64,000 nucleotides of DNA, taken from positions 1-64,000 of the forward strand of contig JAFDZQ010000017.1 in assembly GCA_018266895.1 (NCBI GenBank), read 5' to 3'. The position numbers and the translations under genes were made by a program. Below are positions 45,058-52,684 of this stretch, piece by piece (positions within the stretch are counted from its first letter, which is position 1; each line of letters starts with the position of its first letter). The notes beneath the pieces are model-generated. The model saw only the letters and a program-made list of their open reading frames with translations. It made no database searches and had not been told where the DNA came from. The DNA comes from Bacteroidota bacterium (GTDB lineage: Bacteria; Bacteroidota; Ignavibacteria; Tepidaquicellales; Tepidaquicellaceae).

Positions 45058-45975
45058 TTGCGATACTATTTCAGACTGCAATACAAAATGTTAAACAGAC
45101 ACATTTCCGATTTTGGACTACATCCATTGATCGGATACGGAATTTCAATTGCAGGATTTACAGTGCTTTCATTTTATCTTTTTTCAAAAACCGAATTCGC
45201 AGACTACGTTTATATTGCAATTGCGATTAGTATGATATTAAAGTTATGCGAAAATAAAAGGAATGGATTTCTAAAAAATTGTTTTTCATCAGATATTTAT
45301 TACAGTTTAAGATTTTCAGAAAATTGCATAGTGATTTTACCGTTCGTGATTTTCCTGATTTATATGCAATCGTTCACTCCCCTTCTGATACTGTTGCTGT
45401 CAGCAAGCTTACTGGCGTTTATTAATCTCAGCAATCAATTTCAATTCACCATTCCTACTCCATTTTTTAAAAGACCATTTGAGTTTATTACAGGATTCAG
45501 GAAAACATTTTACTTTATAATAATAGCATATATACTTGCAATAATTTCAGTTTCCGTTGGTAACTTTAATCTCGGAATATTCTCTTTAATGCTTGTCTTT
45601 CTTACTTCGTTTTCATATTACACTGAACCAGAAGCAGAATATTTTATCTGGATTTATAATTTAAGTCCCGGAAGATTCTTGTTAAACAAAATCAGAACAG
45701 GAATACTGTATTCAACTTTTATGTGTCTGCCAATTATAGTTACAATTGGAGTTTTCTTTTTTGACAAAATTAATATTGTTTTTGGCTTTCAGGCATTGGG
45801 ATATGTATTTTTAACGACTGTAATACTTGCGAAATATTCCGCATACCCCGGAAAAATAAATATACCTCAAACTGCATTAATAGCTCTGTGCCTGTATCTG
45901 CCGGCTTTTCTGATCGGAATTATTCCGTATTTTTATTTGCAGTCAATTAAACGGCTTAAAGAATATTTAGAATGA
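45058..45975 (+). CDS. ABC transporter permease-like membrane protein
   Basis: 305 residues, starting at TTG, with about eight hydrophobic helices and no soluble domain. It overlaps the next ATPase gene by 4 bases (ATGA), so the pair forms a two-gene ABC system of the ABC-2 / Bacteroidota exporter type. No substrate-binding protein is present, which favours export. Substrate unknown. Confidence 0.78.
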   Translation: MRYYFRLQYKMLNRHISDFGLHPLIGYGISIAGFTVLSFYLFSKTEFADYVYIAIAISMILKLCENKRNGFLKNCFSSDIYYSLRFSENCIVILPFVIFLIYMQSFTPLLILLLSASLLAFINLSNQFQFTIPTPFFKRPFEFITGFRKTFYFIIIAYILAIISVSVGNFNLGIFSLMLVFLTSFSYYTEPEAEYFIWIYNLSPGRFLLNKIRTGILYSTFMCLPIIVTIGVFFFDKINIVFGFQALGYVFLTTVILAKYSAYPGKINIPQTALIALCLYLPAFLIGIIPYFYLQSIKRLKEYLE

Positions 45976-46652
45976 TAAAAATTGAAAACTTATCCAAAGC
46001 TTACGGATCAAAGCAAGTTCTTAAAAATGTTAATATCAGTTTTGAGAAAGGCAAAGTATATGGGATTGTCGGAGAAAACGGTTCCGGAAAGACAACATTT
46101 TTTAAGTGCATTGCAGGTCTGGAAAGATACAGCGGAAATGTCTCATCTGATTTTGATAATCTTAAAAACCATACCGGATTTTTGCAAACTGAACCGTTCT
46201 ATTTTTCAAAAATTACAGGAAGAGAATTTATTCAGTTGCTTTGCAGTGCAAGAGGCAAACAAGCCATAGCTACTGATCAAAGAAATATTTTTGATTTGCC
46301 ATTGGACCAGTACGCTTCAACTTATTCAACAGGAATGAAGAAAAAACTTGCGTTGACAGCAATACTTATGCAAACAAATGAGTGTTTTGTTCTTGACGAA
46401 CCATTTAACGGAGTAGACATTCACAGCAATATTATAATTACAGATATTATCAGAAAGTTAAAAGAACTGAACAAAACAATTATCATTTCATCTCATATAT
46501 TTGCGACTTTAAACGACACCTGTGATGAAATTCATTTGCTGAAAGAAGGAGTATTTGTAAAAAAAGTATGCAGGGAAGAATTTGGAATTTTAGAGCAGGA
46601 AATGAAAGATTTTACAATTGGAAATAAGATTGATAAACTTATGCTTACTTAG
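45972..46652 (+). CDS. ABC transporter ATP-binding protein
   Basis: 226-residue ATPase. Walker A is GENGSGKT (residues 34-41), the signature is STGMKKKLAL near 119, and Walker B is CFVLDEPFNGVD with catalytic Glu near 142; the H-loop is ISSHIF. The signature has TGM in place of SGG, as in several export systems. Partner of the overlapping permease. Powers export or lipoprotein/antibiotic efflux; substrate not inferable. Confidence 0.93.
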   Translation: MIKIENLSKAYGSKQVLKNVNISFEKGKVYGIVGENGSGKTTFFKCIAGLERYSGNVSSDFDNLKNHTGFLQTEPFYFSKITGREFIQLLCSARGKQAIATDQRNIFDLPLDQYASTYSTGMKKKLALTAILMQTNECFVLDEPFNGVDIHSNIIITDIIRKLKELNKTIIISSHIFATLNDTCDEIHLLKEGVFVKKVCREEFGILEQEMKDFTIGNKIDKLMLT

Positions 46653-47020
46653 ATAAAAAAAACTTTATTTTTGTTTTTAAGAAATAAAAAAACATTTACA
46701 CTTTTTTAACAATCCTGATTTTCTACCGATGTATAATCCCTCAATTTGATACCTTCAAGACTGAAAACAAGAAATCGCCATTAATTTCACTACTAGTCAC
46801 AAATATGAAAACGTATTCTTAATACAGTTTGGGAAAATTCGTTTACTTATTAATGGAAAACTAATTTCAATAATCAAATCTTCCATCTAGAGTAATTAAA
46901 GAATCAATAATCAATTTATATAAAAACTTTTATTTAAAAATATTTATTTAGTAAAAATTTTAATATATTTGTCAAAATAATTTTCATATAAACATTTTTT
47001 TAAAATTCAAAATTCAACAA
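46653..47020. other. 368-base spacer with candidate promoter of outer-membrane protein gene
   Basis: No gene. 46,770-46,830 contains a weak fragment of the CACTAATT repeat family. A TATATTTG box (46964-46971) resembles the Bacteroidota -7 element (TAnnTTTG), about 50 bases before the next start; a clear -33 TTTG at the ideal spacing is not present. The surrounding sequence is very AT-rich. Confidence 0.45.
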
Positions 47021-47977
47021 ATGAATAAACCGGTAATATTTATTATTTTAATTATTGCACTTTCATCAATCTGTAGTTATGCTCAGGTGCCAACGCCTCC
47101 AAAGACATATCAGAATTACCCTGTTGGCATGCAATTGTTTCAGGCGGGATACGGCTTGCAAACCACCAACTCCACAGTAGACGGAGCCATTACTCTTCCA
47201 AATAACAGTGTGAATATTAAAGCAGACTTTGCCTATTTAAGATATGCAATTTTCTTTAAACTTTTTAACAAGATATCCGGCTTTCAGGCAGTAGTGCCTT
47301 TTGTTTGGATAGACGCGGATATTTTAGGAGTCAACAAAAAAAATTCAGGTCTGGGAGATATGTCATTCGTTTTTGGTTCAGCTATAATAGGCGGACAGCC
47401 GCTCAATTTAGCAAAGTTTATCCAAACACCAAAAACTCTAAGTCTCGGATGGGCTTTATCTTTAACTGCTCCAACAGGCAGTTATTCCACAGACAAGTTG
47501 TTAAATCCTTCGGGTCACAGATGGCAGATAAAACCAGAATTAGGATTGTCAATTCCGGTTAAGAAGTTCGATATAGAATTTAACGCTACTGCCAAGTTTT
47601 TCACTGAGAATTCTGAATCACCTTCATTACTGTCTATCATTCCTACAAAAACATTAACTCAGAAACCTTTCTTCAGTCTTACCAATCATACACTTTACAA
47701 TGTTAATCAAATGTTCTGGATATCATTGGATGCAGCAGCTCGTTTCGGCGGCGAAACCACAAAAAACGGAACAGCCGAAGGAAACTCTCAATCCTTGTTT
47801 GCTATCGGAGGATCAGCTGGTTTAATTATACCAAACATCCATCATCAGTTTCAAGTGAATTATATAACTAAAGCAGCCGGTAATGAGTATGCTCCGGAAG
47901 GATCTATTTTAAGTCTCTCATACTCCTATGTCTTCGGACCAAAATTTGATGAAACGTTAAGGAAAATTAAAAAATAA
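47021..47977 (+). CDS. Outer-membrane MetA-pathway-of-phenol-degradation-like transporter
   Basis: 318 residues with signal peptide (MNKPVIFIILIIALSSICSYA) and an alternating strand pattern ending in an aromatic-rich strand (SLSYSYVFGPKFDETLRKIKK), typical of the phenol_MetA_deg beta-barrel family. Internal marks are GLGDMSFVFG and SLGWALSLTAPTGSY. These proteins are often found near aromatic-compound pathways; HPPD, an aromatic amino acid enzyme, lies 800 bases downstream, but a direct link is only inferred. Confidence 0.85.
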   Translation: MNKPVIFIILIIALSSICSYAQVPTPPKTYQNYPVGMQLFQAGYGLQTTNSTVDGAITLPNNSVNIKADFAYLRYAIFFKLFNKISGFQAVVPFVWIDADILGVNKKNSGLGDMSFVFGSAIIGGQPLNLAKFIQTPKTLSLGWALSLTAPTGSYSTDKLLNPSGHRWQIKPELGLSIPVKKFDIEFNATAKFFTENSESPSLLSIIPTKTLTQKPFFSLTNHTLYNVNQMFWISLDAAARFGGETTKNGTAEGNSQSLFAIGGSAGLIIPNIHHQFQVNYITKAAGNEYAPEGSILSLSYSYVFGPKFDETLRKIKK

Positions 47978-48011
47978 ATTTTATGTTTATTTGATCTGAG
48001 ATTAAAATAAT

Positions 48012-48563
48012 ATGAAGTTTCAACAAACAGAAGTACTTTTAAAGAACAATGATATTATAACAATACAAATCTGTGATATTGAAGATGCTGAAGAATTATT
48101 GAGGACAGTTAAGACTTATCTTGCCGATAGTGAATATATTCCTGTAAGACCTGAGGAATTTACAATTTCAATTGAAAAAGAGAAGCTGAGGATCAGATCA
48201 TTTCTGGAAAATGATAACTCTCTTCTTTTAATTGCAAAAAAAGGAAATGAGATTTTAGGAAACATTGATATAACAGGCAGCCAGAAAGAAGCAATAAAAC
48301 ATACTGCCGTTATCGGAATGGGAATGCTAAAAGAATACAGAAACAAAGGACTTGGGACAGCATTATTGAGGAAAGGCATAGAATGGGCAAGGCAAAATCC
48401 GGTTTTAGAAATTTTATGGCTTCAGGTTTATGCTGAGAATACTGCCGGAGTTACACTTTATAGAAATGCAGGATTCGAAATAAACGGGATTCAAAAAAAG
48501 TTTTTCAAATCAAAAGAGAATATATATTTTGACAATGTAATAATGAGCTTAGATGTCAGATAA
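48012..48563 (+). CDS. GNAT family N-acetyltransferase (RimI/RimL-like)
   Basis: 183-residue acetyltransferase. AVIGMGMLKEYRNKGLGTALLRKGIEW holds the acetyl-CoA motif R-N-K-G-L-G, and LQVYAENTAGVTLYRNAGFEING is the motif B block. Close to the standard sequence, so activity is likely; the substrate (protein or small amine) is unknown. 34 bases after the outer-membrane gene. Confidence 0.93.
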   Translation: MKFQQTEVLLKNNDIITIQICDIEDAEELLRTVKTYLADSEYIPVRPEEFTISIEKEKLRIRSFLENDNSLLLIAKKGNEILGNIDITGSQKEAIKHTAVIGMGMLKEYRNKGLGTALLRKGIEWARQNPVLEILWLQVYAENTAGVTLYRNAGFEINGIQKKFFKSKENIYFDNVIMSLDVR

Positions 48564-48771
48564 GTTTTCAATTAAAACACTTTGATTAAAAACGATTTAT
48601 ATTAGTTAACATATCCCGCCTGCGGCAGGTCCATGATTCTCCGGAAAGAATTCTTATTCAACTCCGGATAAAGATTTCAATATTATCAATTAACTTTTAT
48701 TTCATTAATTCTTAACCATATTTTTATTAAATTGCTTAAAATAAATTTCTGCAAATTTAATTATAATAATC

Positions 48772-49920
48772 ATGAGCTTAACTCAGCATACAGAATCAGG
48801 AACAATAGAAGATACTGAAGCCGCAAAAGATTTTCTTCCTTTAAAAAGAATTGATCATCTTGAATTTTATGTAGGAAATGCCAAACAATCTTCATTCTTT
48901 TATCAGTATGTAATGGGATTTAATCTTACAGGATACTCCGGACTTGAAACAGGTAACAGGGAAAAAGCATCTTACCTTCTTGAGCAGGGAAAAATAAGAT
49001 TTGTACTTTCCTCCCCTCTTACTGATGACAGTTTTCTTGCTGAACACCATAAAAAGCATGGTGACGGTGTCAGGGATATTGCAATGGAAGTGGATGATGC
49101 TGCAAAATCATATTATGAAACTACCAACAGAGGCGCAAAAGGAGTACTGGAACCGACTGAAATTAAAGATGAAAACGGCGTGATAATAAAATCTTCAATT
49201 CAGACTTACGGTGATACGATTCATTCTTTCATAGAGAGAAAGAATTACAATGGTTCTTTCATGCCGGGTTTTATGAATGCAGAAAGTAAAGGCGCTAAGA
49301 ATATAAAAGATACCGGATTAAAATCGGTTGATCATATAGTAGGAAATGTAGAACTAGGAACAATGAATGACTGGGTGAAATTTTATGCGCACACGATGGG
49401 ATTCAATCAGCTGATATCTTTTGATGATAAAGATATCTCAACTGATTACACTGCGCTGATGAGCAAGGTTATGCAGAACGGATCCGGAAAGATAAAATTT
49501 CCAATAAACGAACCGGCAAAAGGAAAAAAGAAATCTCAGATCGAAGAGTATCTAGATTTTTACAAATCAGCGGGAGCTCAGCATATTGCCATGTCAACCG
49601 GAAACATACTTGAAACTGTAACCGAACTTCAAAACAGAGGACTTGAATTTCTTACTGTTCCTACTACTTATTACAGAGAACTTGAAGGCAGGATCGGAAA
49701 GATCGATGAAAATATTTCAGACCTTGAAAAACTTGGTATTCTTGTTGACAGAGATGAGGACGGATATCTGCTTCAGATATTTTCCAAACCAATTGAGGAC
49801 AGACCTACAGTCTTTTTTGAAATAATTCAGAGAAAAGGCGCAAGGAGTTTCGGCAAAGGAAATTTCAAGGCATTGTTTGAAGCTATCGAGAGAGAACAGG
49901 AGCTCAGAGGAACATTATAA
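48772..49920 (+). CDS. hppD: 4-hydroxyphenylpyruvate dioxygenase
   Basis: Non-haem iron enzyme converting 4-hydroxyphenylpyruvate to homogentisate in tyrosine breakdown. The 382 residues form two VOC-type repeats: N-terminal IDHLEFYVGNAKQSSFFYQY and C-terminal SVDHIVGNVELGTMNDWVKF. The iron ligands fit His near 188, His near 270 (AQHIAMST) and Glu near 349 (FFEIIQRKG). The substrate-binding end FGKGNFKALFEAIEREQ is intact. No homogentisate dioxygenase lies in the window, so the rest of the pathway must be elsewhere. Confidence 0.97.
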   Translation: MSLTQHTESGTIEDTEAAKDFLPLKRIDHLEFYVGNAKQSSFFYQYVMGFNLTGYSGLETGNREKASYLLEQGKIRFVLSSPLTDDSFLAEHHKKHGDGVRDIAMEVDDAAKSYYETTNRGAKGVLEPTEIKDENGVIIKSSIQTYGDTIHSFIERKNYNGSFMPGFMNAESKGAKNIKDTGLKSVDHIVGNVELGTMNDWVKFYAHTMGFNQLISFDDKDISTDYTALMSKVMQNGSGKIKFPINEPAKGKKKSQIEEYLDFYKSAGAQHIAMSTGNILETVTELQNRGLEFLTVPTTYYRELEGRIGKIDENISDLEKLGILVDRDEDGYLLQIFSKPIEDRPTVFFEIIQRKGARSFGKGNFKALFEAIEREQELRGTL

Positions 49921-49974
49921 TATTGAATTTGTATTTTGGAATTCGAACCTGATTTATTTTTTAACTGATTTTTT

Positions 49975-50047
49975 ATACCACGAAAATCTTAGTTACAGGA
50001 TTAAAGATTGTTTTGTTTTTTCTTTATGAACTAAGTCTTTGTGGTAT
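49975..50047. repeat. Imperfect inverted repeat ATACCACGAAAATCTTAGT / ACTAAGTCTTTGTGGTAT
   Basis: The arms (about 49975-49993 and 50030-50047) pair at most positions. Located in the 158-base gap before aspS. A terminator for hppD or another dispersed repeat; there is no strong T-run after it. Confidence 0.45.
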
Positions 50048-50078
50048 ATTTTTTTTAATATTAAACTTGCATTAATAA

Positions 50079-51872
50079 ATGATATTCAAAAAAAGAACTC
50101 ATACGTGCGGTGAATTAAGATTAACTGATATTAACAGTCAGATCACGTTGAATGGCTGGGTCTCAAAAAAAAGAGACCTCGGAGGATTACTCTTTATAGA
50201 CATCAGAGACCGATACGGATTAACTCAGATCAAAATTGCGCCTGAAAATACTGAAGCTTACACAAAAGCGATTAAACTCGGACAGGAATTTGTAATTTCT
50301 GTTTCCGGGAAAGTCATAAAGCGTGAAAGCATTAACAAAAACATTCCGACGGGTGAAATTGAGATTGAAGTAAGTGAAATTGAAGTTCTGAATGAGTCAG
50401 AAGTTCCCCCGTTTGTTATCGAAGAAGATGTTAAAGCATCCGATGAACTTCGACTTAAATACAGATATCTTGATATAAGAAGAAAAAATATTTCTGACAA
50501 TCTTATCTTAAGAAGTAAAGTTTCTCATATAGTTCACAGATATTTCGAAAAAAACAATTTTGTGGAAATAGAAACTCCTGTATTAATGAAATCAACACCT
50601 GAAGGAGCAAGGGATTATCTAGTGCCATCGAGAGTTCATAAAGGAAAATTCTATGCTCTGCCTCAATCTCCGCAAATATATAAACAGATATTGATGGTTT
50701 CGGGAATGGACAGGTATGTTCAGATATGCAAATGTTTCAGAGACGAGGATCTCAGAGCGGACAGACAGCCGGAATTTACACAGATTGATCTTGAGATGAG
50801 TTTTGTAACACAGGATGATGTTTTTGAAATACTCGAAGGAATGTTCGGAGAGATCTGGAAAGAAGTGAAAGGGATTGAATTACCAGTTAAGTTCAGAAGA
50901 ATGACTTATGATGAGGCAATGAAAAATTACGGAAGCGACAAACCTGATCTAAGAATCAGGGGCGATATGAAAATCGAAAATTTATCTGAGATTGTAAAGA
51001 ATTCTGAATTCAAAGTATTTCAGGATGCGTTGTCGGTAAAAGCCGGAGTGGTTGCAGGAATAAAACTTAGCGGCAAAGAAGTAACCAGAAAAATAATTGA
51101 TTCGCTGACAGATTTTATAAAGAAACTTGGATTTGGCGGACTGGGATATCTGAAGTACAATTCTGACGGGACAGTGCAGTCTCCGATGACTAAATTTTTA
51201 ACCGAAGAAATACTGACCGGAATTAAAGAATTGTTTAAAGCGGAAAACGGAGATACAGTTTTCATTTTAAGCGGAGAAAATTTAAAAGTACTTCAGTCAC
51301 TCGGGAGTTTAAGATTAAAGTTTGCCGAAGATTTTAAACTTACTGACGAAACAATATATGAATTCCTATGGGTTACAGACTTCCCTCTTTTCCATTATGA
51401 CGAAGAGGAAAAAAGATTTTTTGCAGAGCATCATGTATTTACTATGCCAAAGGATGAATATATAAAATTCCTTGACAGCAGAGATAAGGATGAAGTGGAA
51501 AGCATAAGAGCCAACTGTTATGATCTCGTTCTTAATGGTCACGAGATTACGAGCGGCAGTATCAGGATACACAAACCTGATATTCAGAAAAAAGTTTTTG
51601 ACATGATAGGACTTACAGATGAAGAGGCAAAAATGAAATTCGGATTTATACTTGAAGCATTCAGATACGGTGCGCCGCCGCATGGAGGAGCTGCTGTAGG
51701 ATATGACCGTGTAATAGCAATACTTGCAGGACTGAAATCAATTACTGACACGATTGCATTTCCAAAGACACTAAGGGCGACTTCTCTTATGGATGAATGT
51801 CCTAGCGAAGTATCGGGAATTCAGCTTGAAGAGCTTGGAATTGAAATATCAAAACCTGCTGTAAAACAATAA
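50079..51872 (+). CDS. aspS: Aspartyl-tRNA synthetase
   Basis: 597-residue class II synthetase of the bacterial type. OB-fold anticodon-binding domain (GELRLTDINSQITLNGWVSKK) at 10-110, class II motif 1 near 155, motif 2 RCFRDEDLR-type segment (CKCFRDEDLRADRQPEFTQID) near 215-235, the bacterial GAD insertion (about 300-420) and motif 3 GAPPHGGAAVGYDR near 530-545. All catalytic motifs are intact. It marks the beginning of the core block 50-61 kb. The GAD domain separates it from the archaeal-type enzyme. Confidence 0.98.
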   Translation: MIFKKRTHTCGELRLTDINSQITLNGWVSKKRDLGGLLFIDIRDRYGLTQIKIAPENTEAYTKAIKLGQEFVISVSGKVIKRESINKNIPTGEIEIEVSEIEVLNESEVPPFVIEEDVKASDELRLKYRYLDIRRKNISDNLILRSKVSHIVHRYFEKNNFVEIETPVLMKSTPEGARDYLVPSRVHKGKFYALPQSPQIYKQILMVSGMDRYVQICKCFRDEDLRADRQPEFTQIDLEMSFVTQDDVFEILEGMFGEIWKEVKGIELPVKFRRMTYDEAMKNYGSDKPDLRIRGDMKIENLSEIVKNSEFKVFQDALSVKAGVVAGIKLSGKEVTRKIIDSLTDFIKKLGFGGLGYLKYNSDGTVQSPMTKFLTEEILTGIKELFKAENGDTVFILSGENLKVLQSLGSLRLKFAEDFKLTDETIYEFLWVTDFPLFHYDEEEKRFFAEHHVFTMPKDEYIKFLDSRDKDEVESIRANCYDLVLNGHEITSGSIRIHKPDIQKKVFDMIGLTDEEAKMKFGFILEAFRYGAPPHGGAAVGYDRVIAILAGLKSITDTIAFPKTLRATSLMDECPSEVSGIQLEELGIEISKPAVKQ

Positions 51873-51891
51873 TCTGTATTCAAATATTTTT

Positions 51892-52581
51892 ATGTCAAAA
51901 ATCGCAGTCATTACCGGAGCTTCAAAAGGAATAGGAAAAGCATGCGCTGAACTATTTCTTAAAAATAATTACATTGTAGTAAACGCATCGCGAAGTGATC
52001 CAAAGCCAATCAGAAATAAAAATTACCGTTTTATAAAAACTAATGTAGCTCTGGAAAAAGATGTAATGAAATTATTTAAAAATGTAATTAAGGAATTTGT
52101 AATGATAGATACAATTATCTGCAATGCGGGATTCGGCAGGTTTGCAAATCTGGCGGATTCGAGAACCGAAGATTTTGATGAAATGTTTGCAGTGAATGTA
52201 AAAGGACTATACCTTTGCAACCGTTATGCTCTTCAGTCAATGCTGAAAAGAAAAAGCGGAACAATAATCAATATATCATCTGTAGCGGGAAAAAACGGCA
52301 TAGCTACGGCATCAATTTACAGCGCTACAAAACATGCAGTGATAGGATTATCATCTTCTCTCATGGCAGAAGTCAGAAAGGACAATATAAGAGTTGTAAC
52401 CATCTGTCCCGGATCAGTGGACACAAATTTTTTTGACGATCCGAGCGCAGCTTTAAGTTCGAACAGAGAAACAATATTATCACCGGAAGATGTAGCGAAA
52501 GTATGCTTATTGTCATCACAACTTCCGCAAAATGCTTTAATGAATGAAGTTGAGATCAGACCTTTGAATCCGCATAAATAA
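51892..52581 (+). CDS. SDR family oxidoreductase
   Basis: 229-residue short-chain dehydrogenase. Nucleotide-binding TGASKGIGKACAE, NAG in IICNAGFGRF, Ser in NISSVAGKNG, and the YxxxK catalytic pair in IYSATKHAVIGLSS. The N-terminal pattern prefers NADP(H) or NAD(H), not resolved. It is 19 bases after aspS, so likely in one transcript. Substrate unknown; 3-ketoacyl-ACP-type enzymes look similar. Confidence 0.93.
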   Translation: MSKIAVITGASKGIGKACAELFLKNNYIVVNASRSDPKPIRNKNYRFIKTNVALEKDVMKLFKNVIKEFVMIDTIICNAGFGRFANLADSRTEDFDEMFAVNVKGLYLCNRYALQSMLKRKSGTIINISSVAGKNGIATASIYSATKHAVIGLSSSLMAEVRKDNIRVVTICPGSVDTNFFDDPSAALSSNRETILSPEDVAKVCLLSSQLPQNALMNEVEIRPLNPHK

Positions 52582-52634
52582 GTATTCAAATTATTAAAAA
52601 CATATTTTTAATTTCTATTTTTTTAATTCTAATC

Positions 52635-52665
52635 TTTAAATTCCTTCCTTTAATAGTTATATTTG
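52635..52665 (+). promoter_or_regulatory. Bacteroidota-type promoter before GH2-like gene
   Basis: TTTA (52635-52638) and TATATTTG (52658-52665) are spaced by exactly 19 bases, matching the TTTG-N19-TAnnTTTG consensus of the Bacteroidota housekeeping sigma factor except for one base in the -33 box. The next start codon follows 19 bases later. It would drive the GH2-like, smc and HAD genes. Confidence 0.6.
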
Positions 52666-52684
52666 CATTATTTAAATTCACTTA

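Noticed and set aside
45982-46269. + strand frame inside the ABC ATPase gene
   Set aside because: Out-of-frame shadow; the real frame carries Walker A, signature and Walker B.
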